Below are positions 23,807 through 34,523 of a stretch of DNA of 64,000 nucleotides, piece by piece (position 1 is the first letter of the stretch; every line of letters begins with the position of its first letter). Origin of the DNA: Chimonanthus salicifolius (taxonomy: Eukaryota > Streptophyta > Magnoliopsida > Laurales > Calycanthaceae). The notes beneath the pieces were generated by a model. That model saw only the letters and a program-made list of their open reading frames with translations. It had not been told where the DNA came from and searched no databases. The stretch lies in assembly GCA_013350335.1 (NCBI GenBank), contig CM023540.1:59372962-59436961 (forward strand), written 5' to 3'. The position numbers were made by a program, and so were the translations under genes.

Positions 23807-25225
23807 TTACCTAAATAGCTTAGGATGAGCTGTTCTCATTTCCGATTCGAGTTCCTAAGTGGTTTCCTCAATACCATGTCGATCCCATACCACATTGACG
23901 AACTAAATCGCTCGGTTTCGTAATACCCTTTGCTCTGTCTCTACCACTCTGACAGGCTTCTCGATGTATGTAACGTCACTTTGCACCTCTATATCTTGTC
24001 TCTTCAATACATGAGAGGAATCAGGATTGTAATTCCTCAACATCGATACTATGGAACACATCGTGCAACGACGCCAATTGTGAAGGAAGTGCCAATTGAT
24101 AAACCACCTCCCCCATCCTCCTTATGATTGAAAACGGTCCCACATATCTAGGCGACAGTTTCCCCTTCTTTCCAAATCTCATGTGTCCCTTTCGTGGCGA
24201 GACTTTCAAGAACACCATGTCCCCGACCTCAAATTCAAGGAACCTCCTCCTCTTGTCGGCATAGCTCTTCTGTCGACTCTGTGCAGCCAATAGGTGTTGT
24301 TGTATCGACTGTATCTGTGCTGTAGTCTCTCTGACTAACTCAGGTCCAATCAGTGTAAGCTTACCGGCCTCTGTCCAGTACACTGGTGACCAACAAGGTC
24401 TACCATATAAAGCGTCAAATGGAGCCATCTGGAGGATTGCCTGGTAATTGTTGTTGTATGAGAATTCTACCAACGGCAAGTGATCCTCCCATCCACCCTT
24501 GGAATCTAGCATGCATGCTCTCGGTATATCCTCCAATGTTTGTATTGTCCTCTTAGACTACCCATCAGTCTGTGGATGGAATGTTGTACTAGTCAGTAGA
24601 TCTGTTCCCATGGCCGACTGCATACTATACCGGTGATTCGGCCATCTCTGTCGAACACTGTAGTCCGGAGAATACCATGTAATCGGATGCTACACTTGAT
24701 ATACCGTCGACCCAAGGTCTCAGATGAATCTGTCATCCTGATGGGAATAAAGTGTGCAGACTTAGTCAATCAGTCTACCACGACCCATATCGTATCGTTA
24801 CCCTTTGAGAACCTTGGCAACCCTGGCACAAAATCCATGGAGATGTACTCCCATTTCCATTCCGGCACTGGTAAGGGTTTGAGTAACCTTGGTGACTTCT
24901 GATGTTCCGTCTTAACCTGCTGACAAGTTAAGCAATGAGTCACAAATTCTGCCACATCTCTCTTGAGTCCGTGCCACCAGCAATGTCTCTTCAGGTCGTG
25001 ATACATCTTGGTGCTACCCGGATGAATAGAGAGTTTGGTCTGGTGTGCCTCAATCAGTAACTCTCTTCTGCAGCTCCTAGGTACATATATCGTAGCTTGG
25101 AATACAAGAACCTGTCCTGGTCGTAACTCCCATTCCGGTAGGACCTCGCCAATAAACATCTTGGCCCATATCTCCTCCATTTCTGGATCTATCAGTTGTT
25201 CCTGTTCAATCTTGTCAAGTACCAC
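23807..25225 (-). pseudogene. Integrase-chromodomain remnant of element E
   Basis: Reading from 25225 to the left: the integrase HHCC zinc-binding region ([14 protein letters not shown]...CLTCQQVK, 25225-24770), the catalytic core (24769-24540) with frame changes and a stop after the QTDG motif, the integrase C-terminal segment (24536-24021) with [16 protein letters not shown], then a chromodomain (about 24020-23807) whose WELE motif reads stop-ELE. Sequence upstream of the HHCC region, where RNase H should be, is replaced by non-coding DNA at 25226. A purine-rich tract and the LTR start TGTAACACCCC follow at 23746 on the minus strand. The copy is not functional. Confidence 0.86.
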
Positions 25226-25458
25226 TTAATTACATCAATATCACTCATATCAACCTATGAGTTTCATTCTCGCAAACTTTACTCTGTCTCATGTTATCTC
25301 TTTTTCCTCGTGAATCCATTTGCGATCTTATATAGATCAATGTATTCTATTTCACGTTACCTGCTACCAAGATATTTTCCATACGTACTCATTCAATAAG
25401 TTCATTCGTCTACTCTCTGTGTGAGGTAGCTTGCCAATACTAGCCTATGCTCAAGTCT
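25226..25458 (-). repeat. Non-coding internal segment of E, left of A
   Basis: 233 bp with no family coding similarity, between E's integrase remnant and the insertion point of A. It continues at 38872 after A. AGTCT at 25454-25458 is A's left target copy. Confidence 0.65.
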
Positions 25459-25679
25459 TGTAATAACCCGAATTTTTGATAAATATATATATTGGCATTT
25501 ATTCATTTTAATTTGAAGTTTGATATAATAAAATGCCAAATGGACCAAATTTTGGGACAATGGCCCAAGGATAGCCCAATTGGGCCATGGGCCCAATGGT
25601 AATCCAATTAAGATAAATTAAATGGATTGGATAATTATAAAATTATCTAAGTTAAGATGTATCAAGATTAAGTGACATG

Positions 25680-25970
25680 GCCAAATGGGGCCCACCTCCA
25701 CCTCACCCATTGAGGTGGCGTGTGGACCAAGGAGAAAGTGGGACCAACCATCATGGTTGACTTGGTCAACCATGGATAAAATTAAGAAGATGAAGGTGGA
25801 TTAAGGTAAATTAAATTGATTAAAATTATTGTAAAATTACCTAAGTTAAAATCAAGGGAATTAAAATAACCTGGCCAAGTGGGGCCCACCTCCACCTCAT
25901 CAAGTGAGGTGGCGGGTGGGGTAGGTATATGTGGGGGCCATCCACCATGGTTGACTTGGTCAACTATGGG
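25680..25970 (+). repeat. Zone-1 palindromes in A 5' LTR
   Basis: Two tandem units, each with a CCACCTCA...TGAGGTGG palindrome (near 25695 and 25888) followed by CATGGTTGAC-N3-GTCAACCATG or a near copy (near 25752 and 25946). The same units occur at 35075-35355 in the 3' LTR. Confidence 0.82.
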
Positions 25971-26555
25971 TGGATTTATTAGATAGATAATTTAAGGGAA
26001 TTAAATTAGATGAAAATTAATTAACCTAAGTGAGGGCTTAACTTAATTAAGTTGATTAGTTAGGGTCAACATAAACAAGTCAAAGAGGACATGGGAACCA
26101 TGCTTGGTGGTTGGGTCTCAACCACCACCACCCAAGTCAAGCTAGCCCATGCTTGGTGGGTGGGGAAAATTAATGAGGAGTCTAAGTCACTCCAACCACC
26201 GCCATCTCATTTCAAACTACCTATTTGACTCTAGCCCTCCACACACACAAGGAAATTCGTTCCTCATCTTGCAAGGAGAGAGTGAAGAAAACTTAGAAGA
26301 AAACTTAGAAGAAAAAAAGAAGAGAAGAAGAGAAGAAAAGAGGTGGAACCTTGGATTCATCTCTTGAAGATCAAGAGTTACCATTCTTCATCATCTTCCC
26401 CTCTTCCCCTCTCTCTAAACCTAACACTATCTTAGCCAATCCAAGCATGCCCCACCATTGATCAAGCACATCTAGCCGATTAAAGATCAAGAAGAAGGAG
26501 GAAAGAGGCCAAGGAAGTTGATGGGAGCAACAAAGACCGGAGGAGTCGTCGGATA

Positions 26556-26561
26556 GTAAGT
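26556..26561 (+). promoter_or_regulatory. Splice-donor-like GTAAGT in A 5' LTR
   Basis: Context GTCGGATA|GTAAGTATG, about 1.1 kb into the LTR. The 3' LTR has the same site at 35942. Pairing with TTAG|G at 29971 would remove about 3.4 kb containing all palindromes, U5 and the PBS, and join a leader to gag four bases before its ATG. Confidence 0.5.
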
Positions 26562-26772
26562 ATGTTTTAAACAAGAAATTTATTATTTAAGGCTTTTAAT
26601 TTTGAAATCCATCCTTGCCATATGATGGTGGCCAAATTATTTTAGGCTATGGAATGGATCTAAAATCCATCAAATGGAAGGCAAAGAAATGGAAGAGATG
26701 GTCTAAGGAAAAAAATGAAATGAATGGATTAAGTGTGGAAAAGATGGAAGGTTTAATGGATTGAATGGACCT

Positions 26773-28090
26773 TAGGGTTCGGCCATGTAGCATGGCCGAA
26801 CCCCATGGCCAATGTGGGATGAATTTATTAAGATGTTAAGGTTTAAAATTTTGGAGAATGGCTAATGAGATTTAGGTTTTTAAATGAGTAAACATTAGTG
26901 ATTTATGATTCAAATTTTTGGAATTCTAAGGTTGTAGTAAAGCATGGAGAATATAGAATTTTTTTTAATGAATGGATGGACCATAGGGTTCGGCCATGTA
27001 GCATGGCCGAACCCCACGGTAAATGAGGATGATTTTAATTTGGATTATATTTTAATATTATGCATTTTAATTAGGGTTTTTATAAAAATAAAAAGTTGGA
27101 GAATGGTTTAGGGTTCCAAGGATTTAAAGGGTTAAATGTAGGCAATTTTTGGAAAAAAGTTTTATGATGGAATCCATGGATGATATTTTAGAATGTTTAT
27201 AAGATTAGAAGTATGGAGAATGGTTAATGAAAATTAGTTTTCAAATGATTAAAAATGGGTGTTCTTAAAGAATTGTTAAAATGAGAAAGTCATGAGGAAA
27301 TGTTGGTGGTTTTAATGGACTTTAAATGTGATTAAAGGACCCAAGTTAAAAATGAGAGAAAGGCATGATGGGTTCTGCCATGGTGTATGGCCGAACCCAT
27401 GACCCATGTTTTAGGTCATTCATGGGCTAAGTATGGTTTATATATGTGGTTAAACAAAATGGGAATTAAGTTAAGTTAATGATGAAATTTAGATGGATGT
27501 TACAAGTATGATATGTGATGTTTAAATGGAATAAAGATAGTGATTGAAATGGATGATTTAAGTTTCATTAGAGGTATGTTTAAATGGGTAATTGAAACCA
27601 AGAAGAATGGAGAAAGAAACATCATGGGCTCGGCCATGGTGTATAGCCGAACCCATGACCCAAATTTTGATCAATTTTAGGCTAAGGTTAATGCATGTAT
27701 CAATGCCTAGGAGGTTGTTTAAAGGGCGAAAATGAATGAAGATTTGTGATTTTTGAAATGGATTATTTTTGGGACAAAATATGAGTCTTTGAAAATGGCA
27801 CCAATAAAAGTGAACCATGATCCATTTGGAGGTCATGATTGTGGGCCACCTTTAGGGCCAAATGTGAAAGGTTATATGGGGTTAAATGTTTTTCAAAAAA
27901 ATTAAGTAATGGGTGGCTGAATTTGGATATGATATGGAATCATAAATAAGTCTAAGTTAGGGGTGAAATCTAGACTTAAAATATACATGAAGGGGTGAAA
28001 TATTAAACATGGAAGATAAAGTGACAAAACGGTAAATAAGTGCCCCATTGAAGAACCATGGGTTCGGCCATGGTACATGGCCGAACCCTA
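26773..28090. repeat. TTCGGCC palindrome array in A 5' LTR
   Basis: Five copies at about 26773-26806, 26986-27015, 27371-27402, 27626-27656 and 28056-28090. The 3' LTR has the same five at 36159-37478. Some mismatches in one LTR (TTCTGCC at 27376, CTCGGCC at 27628) are perfect in the other, so these changes came after insertion. Confidence 0.9.
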
Positions 28091-28615
28091 TAGGGATTAG
28101 ACATAAAAATCGGATATTTTGTGAATGGTTAAGTAAAGCGATTAGTTGCTGCGTTTTAGGCTCGCAAATCGGAATTTTAAATTTGGCCAAAATTGGATTT
28201 ATGTATGAGTCTAAAACCAATGGATAATGTGCTAAGTTAGGGACTTAATCATGGTTGATGTATGGACTAATTCGGTAAATGTAATAAGGTATTGGGCGTC
28301 GCAAACGGTACGCAATCGGCGACCAGATTATCGAACGGGAAGCATAACGGAACGCGACATGGTATTCGGTAGGATTCCTACCTTTTTGTAAGCGATGGAT
28401 ATGTGATGGTATTTTAAATTATTTGATTTGGCTTACGATGGATTTATGATTATGATTTATCTTATGATGAATTTTAAGTTATGAAGCATATGGTTTATAT
28501 TTTAATATTATGCATTATATGACTATGTATGATATGTCAAGTATATGGGATACATATATATTACATAGCATAATGCACTACATCTCATGCATGGCATGGG
28601 CAGAAAAAAATAAAC

Positions 28616-28805
28616 AAACCGGAGTCCATGCTCCGTCGGGGCGACCGAGAATCAGACATGGGGATTGCCTGAGGGCTATAACCGGAGTCCATGCTCCTTC
28701 GGGGCGACCGAGAATCAGACATGGGGATAGCCTGAGGGCTATAACCGGAGTCCATGCTCCGTCGGGGCGACCGAGAAGCAAACATGGGGAACAAGATATT
28801 GTATG
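28616..28805 (+). repeat. Three 63-bp hairpin units in A 5' LTR
   Basis: Units beginning AACCGGAGTCCATGCTCC, then a GGGGCGACCGAGAA segment and CATGGGGAT(T/A)GCCTGAGGG. GGAGTCCATGCTCC is self-complementary at its ends. The repeated units create ORFs on both strands (for example 28510-28806 plus and 28578-28847 minus) that are not genes. Confidence 0.85.
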
Positions 28806-29462
28806 ATCATACGGATAATGGGTGGGACACATGACATAAGCACCCATGACATAGCATTCATCACATGCTTATTTTGTTGTACTTTATTTTATCGGTATGT
28901 GTGTATCACTAATCCATGTGCTAGCCCTACTCGGAGTCCTATTGGGTGCGTTGACTAACACCCTACTTCTACCCTAGCTAATGACGCAGGAGAGGCAGGA
29001 AGCGGTGGACATACCGGAGGCCAAGCTTAGGAGCTTGGAAAGCACAGTCCTAGTTTATATTATGTTTACATTTTGGAGATGTAATTTTAAAGTAACTTAG
29101 CTTGTCGGGTTGTATAAATTTACATTTCTTACGTTGGTTTGGACATTACTTATGGACGATACATTTTGAGATATAATCATGAACATAGGGGCGTTTTGGT
29201 AAATTCAATGTTATATTAGGATAGACTCTATTATCGTGTTCCGCAATGATTATAATCCGCGAGCTTACTTCCTACGCGTGAATCATTTTCGTGGACTTAG
29301 TTCCGCGCACGCGTGGGGTTGGCCAGTTAAGGGTCGGGCTTTAGAAGCTCGGACTTAACTCGTGTCGTGGCGTCCGCGCCTTCTCTCACTCTTCTATTTC
29401 CAAAAAAAAAAAATAGACTCTGATTTTCGGAAAATGGGAGAAAAATGGTGGGGCGTTACAGT

Positions 29463-29474
29463 TGGTATCAGAGC
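29463..29474 (+). other. Primer-binding site of A
   Basis: TGGTATCAGAGC starts two bases after the LTR end and matches the complement of the plant initiator-methionine tRNA 3' end. Confidence 0.93.
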
Positions 29475-29940
29475 GAAATCGAAAGAATGAATCTCTCAAA
29501 GTATGATTAAGACGGTTGCATGTCTCACTGACAGCTAAGAATCCCAACTGACCGACTCTTGGGAGTCCGCTGCACGGGGGCCGGATTAATCTACTTGAAT
29601 TGACTCAGACTGAAACATTCAATCTGAACGCCACATTTGACGTAAGAAATGATAGGAAGGGAAGTACAATCATTATAACATTGAGGGAATTACCAAAATT
29701 AGGAGATTTTCCCCCAATTTCACAAAAATGGACAAAACATAGCTAGATGGGAAGTTTTCCCCAAACCAAGTATGCTTATTTGGCAACCTTCCCCAAATGA
29801 AAGAAACAATATTTAATACTTAGGAATCTCCCCCAAAAATGAAGTATACTTAATCAATAATTCTCCCCCAAAATGAAGGAAATAATTGATACTTTGGGAA
29901 AATTGTTCCAAGCTATGAACATGACAATTTTATGAAGGAA

Positions 29941-29971
29941 CTAAAACAATGAATATTGTGCAATGACTTAG
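29941..29971 (+). promoter_or_regulatory. Splice-acceptor-like site before A gag
   Basis: GGAACTAAAAC then GACTTAG|GAAATG. The AG is four bases upstream of the gag ATG (29975). The spacing between CTAA and AG (about 27 bases) fits a branch point. F and D keep the same order. Confidence 0.42.
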
Positions 29972-29974
29972 GAA

Positions 29975-31603
29975 ATGCAGCCAAAGAGAAGAACCCGTCG
30001 CAACCCCCGAGTGGAGAGAGAGGTAACACCCCCTCGACGGGAAGAAGAGGTACCACCACCTCATACAGCCGAGGGACAAAATAGTATCAACGTAGAAGGT
30101 GTACCTCCCGAATTGAAAGACATAGTTCAAGCGGCAATCGCTTCTGCTCTACAACAACATTCAAGTGGCAATGCGACCGCCAGCGACTCCAATAAGCGGA
30201 AGATAGTCAAGGACTTCCAACAACAGCGCCCTCCCTACTTCAAGGGAAAGGAAGGGGCTGTGGGAGCGGAGCACTGGTTAAAGAGGATCAACCAAATCTT
30301 GAATTTGCTCCAGATTTCCAGTATTACTGATAAAATCTTACTGGCCACATCCCAACTGATCGAGGATGCCGGTAGTTGGTGGGAAGTGGTAGAAAAGCAA
30401 CAAGCATTGATACCGGAAGGAGAAAAGATACCCATGACATGGGAGTGGTTCTCGGCCACCTTCCTAGAACAATTCTTTCCGGAGGAAGAAAGAGAGAGCC
30501 AGACTGAAGCTTTCATCTCACTGGTACAAGGCAACATGACAGTGGCTGAGTATCATAGAGAATTTCTCAAACTGTCTATCTATGAGTTCTATATGGTGGA
30601 TACTGAACACCGAAGGGCCCGCAAGTTTGAACGGGGCCTTCGGCCAAGCATCAAGACTAGAGTGACCATTTTCAAGGAGCCCACACTGGCAGGGGTGGTT
30701 AGCAGGGCCACCATCGCAGAAAAGGAAAAAAATGAGATAGTGCGGTTCGACAACCGCCGAGGGCAGGGTGGGCAGGGAACATTCCAACCCAACAAGAAGT
30801 TCCGCCCGAACCCTAGCAGGCTCTCACCCTCCACGGGGTCTACCGGGGGCTTTCGCCCCAGTCAGCCTTCTACATCAACATCAGTCACACAAGTTCCCCG
30901 GGGTGGGAACACATGTTACAAGTGTGGCCAACAGGGCCACTTGAAGAGGGATTGTCCACAGATCAACCGACCCTCTAATTCCAGGGATGCCTTCCGCCCT
31001 CCAGCTAGATCAACTCAGTCACGGGGAGGCAGGACATACAATCAGGCGGGACGAGCACCAAAACCTGCGGGATCTGGACGACTCTTCACCATACCATCTC
31101 CAGTAGCAGTGGACCGTTCAGTGATGCAAGGTATGGCTGTAATTGGTAGTTCCTATGCTGTTACTTTATTTGACTCTGGGGCATCACATTCGTTCATATC
31201 TGCTGCATTCATATCTGCCACGGGTACACTAGTACAAAACCTGTCCACATCACTCACCATTGTATCCCCCATCGGGGACACATCATTAGGACTAATATGT
31301 ACGGCATTGAACACGGAACTCACGGGATTCAGATTTGAGTTCGATTATTTAATAATCGATATGGCGGAATATGATGTCATTTTTGGCATGGACTGGTTGA
31401 CTACGTATCAGGCCCATATTGACTGCCATCTTCGTAGGGTAACATTTTGGTCACCCGAAGGAAAACGGTACATGGTACATGCTGACAGGCAGGGTATCCA
31501 TAGAAGACTGCAGGAGGAATTCAACCATCTCGCCTTGAATAGCCTCAGACTAGATAAGGCACCAATGGTTGAACTTCCGTCGGTAGTAACAGATTTTGCC
31601 TAG
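29975..31603 (+). CDS. gag-pro: Gag-protease part of A polyprotein (ends at a nonsense codon)
   Basis: 542 codons. Residues 1-40 form a basic then acidic N-terminus. Residues about 75-235 are the retrotransposon capsid domain with YFKGKEGAVGAEHWL, SWWEVVEKQQ and FFPEEERESQ. Residues 250-310 form a low-complexity basic linker. CYKCGQQGHLKRDC (314-327) is a CCHC zinc knuckle for RNA binding. Retropepsin follows with [12 protein letters not shown] (Asp400-Ser-Gly) and VIFGMDWL. In B the frame continues directly into RT; here a TAG at 31601-31603 stops it at the protease-RT linker. The start is chosen because F and D have gag ATGs at the same place after TTAG|G. This part looks intact as Gag and protease. 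Confidence 0.92.
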   Translation: MQPKRRTRRNPRVEREVTPPRREEEVPPPHTAEGQNSINVEGVPPELKDIVQAAIASALQQHSSGNATASDSNKRKIVKDFQQQRPPYFKGKEGAVGAEHWLKRINQILNLLQISSITDKILLATSQLIEDAGSWWEVVEKQQALIPEGEKIPMTWEWFSATFLEQFFPEEERESQTEAFISLVQGNMTVAEYHREFLKLSIYEFYMVDTEHRRARKFERGLRPSIKTRVTIFKEPTLAGVVSRATIAEKEKNEIVRFDNRRGQGGQGTFQPNKKFRPNPSRLSPSTGSTGGFRPSQPSTSTSVTQVPRGGNTCYKCGQQGHLKRDCPQINRPSNSRDAFRPPARSTQSRGGRTYNQAGRAPKPAGSGRLFTIPSPVAVDRSVMQGMAVIGSSYAVTLFDSGASHSFISAAFISATGTLVQNLSTSLTIVSPIGDTSLGLICTALNTELTGFRFEFDYLIIDMAEYDVIFGMDWLTTYQAHIDCHLRRVTFWSPEGKRYMVHADRQGIHRRLQEEFNHLALNSLRLDKAPMVELPSVVTDFA

Positions 31604-32701
31604 GTATTCCCAATAGAACTCCCTGGTTTGCCACCCAAAAGGGAGATAAACTTTGAAATAAAATTATACCCCGGCGCCGCTCCAGTATCATTACCCCATT
31701 ATAGGATGGCACTAGCTGAGATGACCGAGCTGAAGAAGCAAATTGACGAACTACTCAGACTAGGCTTCATTCGGAACAGTACATCTGCATGGGGAGCTCC
31801 AGTATTATTTGTGAAAAAGAAAGACGGTACCCTACGAATGTGTGTGGACTATAGGAAATAAAATCAGTTGACTGTCAGGAACAAGTATCCCCTACCCCGG
31901 ATTGATGATCTGTTTGATCAACTTAGGGGTTCCTCTCATTTCTCCAAGATTGACCTGATGTCCGGATACCATCAAATTTGGGTTAGAGAGGAAGACATAG
32001 AGAAGACTGCTTTCAGGACACAGTATGGATTATATGAGTATGTAGTCATGCCGTTTGGGCTTACTAATGCACCGGCGGTGTTCATGGACCTGATGAATAG
32101 GATATTCCGTCCTTACTTAGATCAGTTTGTGATCGTATTCATTGACGATATTCTGATCTACTCCAAAAGTCAGAAGGAACATGCCGAGCACCTACGGATA
32201 ATCCTAGACACCTTGAGGAAGAACCAATTGTATGCCAAAGCCAGCAAGTGTGAATTTTGGCTATCTAAAGTTAACTTCTTGGGGCACATCATATCAAAGG
32301 AAGGTATAGCCGTGGACCCGGCTAAGGTAACAGCAGTCAGGGAATGGAAAGCGCCGACAAATGTGACCGAGATCTGTAGTTTTCTAGGATTGGCCGGTTA
32401 CTATCGGAAATTCATCATGGACTTCTCCAAGATTGCAGCTCCACTTACCCGACTCACTCAGAAAGGAGTCAAGTTTGAGTGGTCCAATCTGTGCAATCAG
32501 AGATTTGAGGAGTTAAAGGAGAGGCTTACGACCGCTCCTATTCTGATCTTGCCGGAAAGAGGCAGAAACTATGAGGTGTACTACGATGCCTCCGGTGAGG
32601 GACTGGGGTGCACACTTAGTCAAGGTAATCGTGTGGTGGCGTACGGATCGAGACAGTTGAAAATTCATGAACGCCACTACCCCACCCATGATTGGAACTA
32701 G
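31604..32701 (+). pseudogene. pol: Reverse transcriptase and RNase H start of A
   Basis: Continues the gag frame after the stop. RT palm motifs are present: [32 protein letters not shown] and [10 protein letters not shown] with the catalytic Asp pair. A second stop (TAA, 31859-31861) replaces Leu of the KLNQ motif. RNase H starts at [11 protein letters not shown]. At about 32692 one base is missing against B (CATGATTGG for CATGATCTGG), shifting the frame. Other parts of the RT appear full length. Confidence 0.9.
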
Positions 32702-33456
32702 CAGCGGTGGTCTTCGCTCTCAAAAGTTGGAGACACTACCTTTATGGTGAAAAGTTTGAGGTATTCTCGAATCACAAGAGTCTGAAGTATTTATTTGATC
32801 AGAAGGAACTCAACATGAGACAGCGCAGATGGATGGAATATCTGGCGGATTATGAGTTCGCACTTCGATATCATCCTGGCAAGGCGAACAAAGTGGCGGA
32901 TGCCCTCAGCCGCTTGTCTCATGCGACAGTAGCCAGCATGATCAGGACAGAATGGGAGGTACTGAATACCATCAGAGAGTTTAAACTCTACCTCAATAAT
33001 CATGGGACCATATATAATCTAATCATACGATCCCACATGGTCTCCGAGATTGAACGGGAACAACGGACAGATCCGGAAGTGGAGGAGATTTGGGCTAAAA
33101 TGTCTACCGGTGAGGTTGTACCAGAGTGGGAATTACGACCAGGACAGGGTCTTATGTTCCGAGGCAGGACATACGTACCTAAGAATTGTAGAAGAGAGTT
33201 GCTGATTGAAGCACACCAAACCAAACTCTCTATCCACCCGGGCAGCACGAAGATGTACCATGATCTTAAGAGGCACTATTGGTGGCATGGACTTAAGAAA
33301 GACGGGGCAGAGTTTGTTGCTCGTTGCTTAACATGTCAACAGTTTAAGACAGAACATCGAAAACCGCCAGGCTTACTCGCACCCTTACCGGTACCAGAAT
33401 GGAAATGGGAACACATATCCATGGACTTTGTAACAGGGTTGCCAAGGTCATCCTAA
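32692..33456 (+). pseudogene. pol: RNase H and integrase zinc-domain part of A
   Basis: In the shifted frame: [19 protein letters not shown] and ADALSRLSH of the RNase H/connection region. The integrase HHCC domain follows ([14 protein letters not shown]...C-T-C, near 33235-33345), then the start of the catalytic core (MDFVTGLP with the first Asp). A TAA at 33454-33456 replaces Lys of the SSKGND motif. Confidence 0.9.
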
Positions 33457-33480
33457 GGCAACGATGCAATATGGGTCATA

Positions 33481-33699
33481 GTGGACCGGTTGACCAAGTC
33501 TGCACATTTCTTTCCCATCAAAATGACAGATTCATCAGAGACTTTGGGTCGACGGTACATCCGAGAGATCATCAGGCTACATGGTATTCCCCGGTCTATT
33601 GTATCCGACAGGGATGGCCGATTCACCGGCAGAGTATGGCAAGGCCTACAGTCGGCTATGGGGACCGACGTATTGACTAGCACAGCTTTTCATCCATAG
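33481..33699 (+). pseudogene. pol: Integrase catalytic core of A
   Basis: Same frame as 32692-33456 after the stop. It holds [14 protein letters not shown] with the second catalytic Asp, and STAFHP. The TAG at 33697-33699 replaces Gln of the [10 protein letters not shown] motif (a CAG to TAG change), just before the catalytic Glu. Confidence 0.88.
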
Positions 33700-34461
33700 A
33701 CTGATGGACAGTCAGAGAGGACGATACAGACACTGGAAGATATGCTGAGAGCATGCATGCTAGACTTCAAGGGCGGATGGGAGGATCATCTGCCACTAGT
33801 GGAGTTCTCTTACAATAACAGTTGCCAGGCAAGCCTTCAGAGGGCTCCATTTGAGGCCTTGTACGGTAGACCGTGTAGATCGCTAATGTGTTGGACGGAG
33901 GCCGGTGAGCCTGCGTTGATTGGGCCAGATTTGGTTGCAGAGACTACAGCACAGATTAAGCTGATACGGCAACATCTACTCACTGCACAGAGCCGTCAGA
34001 AAAACTATGCCGACAAGAGGAGAAGGTTCCTCGAGTTTGAGGTGGGAGACTTAGTGTTCTTAAAAGTCTCGCCACGGAAAGGGCACATGAGGTTCCGAAA
34101 GAAAGGGAAATTGTCGCCTAGATTTGTGGGGCCGTTTCCAATACTGAAGAGGGTGGGAGGGGTAGCTTATCAGTTAGCGCTCCCTCCACAGCTGTCATCT
34201 CTACATGATGTGTTTCATGTGTCCATGCTGAGAAAGTACAGTCCTGATCCTTCTCATGTGATAAATGTTCAAGACATCGATGTACAAAGCGATGTGACAT
34301 ATGTGGAGAAGCCGGTCAGAGTTATTGAAAGCGAACAAAGGGTGTTACGGAACCGCGCCATTCAGTTCGTCAAGGTGGTATGGGAACGACATGGCAGTGA
34401 AGAAACCACCTGGGAACTTGAGTCGAAGATGAAAACCGCTTACCCGGAGCTCTTCGCATGA
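33700..34461 (+). pseudogene. pol: Integrase C-terminal region and chromodomain of A
   Basis: Carries the catalytic Glu region ([15 protein letters not shown]), ALYGRPCRS, the integrase C-terminal segment [18 protein letters not shown], then DPSHVINVQDI and a C-terminal chromodomain ([22 protein letters not shown] in two parts, WELESKMKTAYPELFA). A C-terminal chromodomain is the mark of chromoviruses and is thought to steer integration to particular chromatin. Ends with TGA at 34459-34461. Confidence 0.9.
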
Positions 34462-34499
34462 GTTGTTTTGGACCCCTACTTCACTCGAATTTTCGGGAC

Positions 34500-34523
34500 G
34501 AAAATTTCAAAAGAGGATTCTAT
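34500..34523 (+). other. Polypurine tract region of A
   Basis: CGGGACGAAAATTTC then AAAAGAGGA and TTCTAT directly before the 3' LTR start at 34524. The GGACGAAAATT stretch is shared with B, D and F. Confidence 0.75.

Larger units (their letters stand above)
25459..29460 (+). repeat. A 5' LTR (4,002 bp)
   Basis: TGTAATAACCC...GGGGCGTTACA. In order: zone-1 palindromes (25680-25970), a purine-rich stretch (26275-26345), a CT-rich stretch (26395-26420), the donor-like site 26556, palindromes 26773-28090, three 63-bp hairpin units (28616-28805), the conserved hairpin block near 28945 and U5. It lacks 322 bp present in the 3' LTR (34643-34964), lost between copies of AATTGGGCCATGG, and about 24 bp near 29217. 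Confidence 0.95.
29461..29974 (+). other. Untranslated leader of A
   Basis: 514 bp from LTR to gag: PBS, a segment of about 180 bp nearly shared with F (AGACGG-TGCATGTCTCACTGACAG and onward), then at least five TTTTCCCCCAA/TTCCCCAAA-type repeats (29705-29905), then CTAAA (29941-29945) and the acceptor-like CTTAG|G at 29971. No ORF in the gag sense. Confidence 0.75.

Noticed and set aside
26773..28090. CRISPR-like array (repeats with unrelated spacers)
   Set aside because: Repeats are palindromes of variable sequence at irregular spacing, spacers are 100-400 bp and shared between LTR copies, no cas genes exist, and the DNA is from a plant.
28510..28847. Overlapping repeat ORFs on both strands in A LTRs (also 37898-38235)
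   Set aside because: A 63-bp repeat has a length divisible by three, so all frames tend to stay open; no protein evidence.
29463..29474. Part of a tRNA gene
   Set aside because: Only the 12-base primer-binding complement is present, with no cloverleaf around it.
29975..34461. Endogenous pararetrovirus or retrovirus
   Set aside because: Domain order gag-PR-RT-RH-IN-chromodomain with LTRs and 5-bp duplications is that of a Ty3/gypsy chromovirus; no movement protein or envelope is seen.
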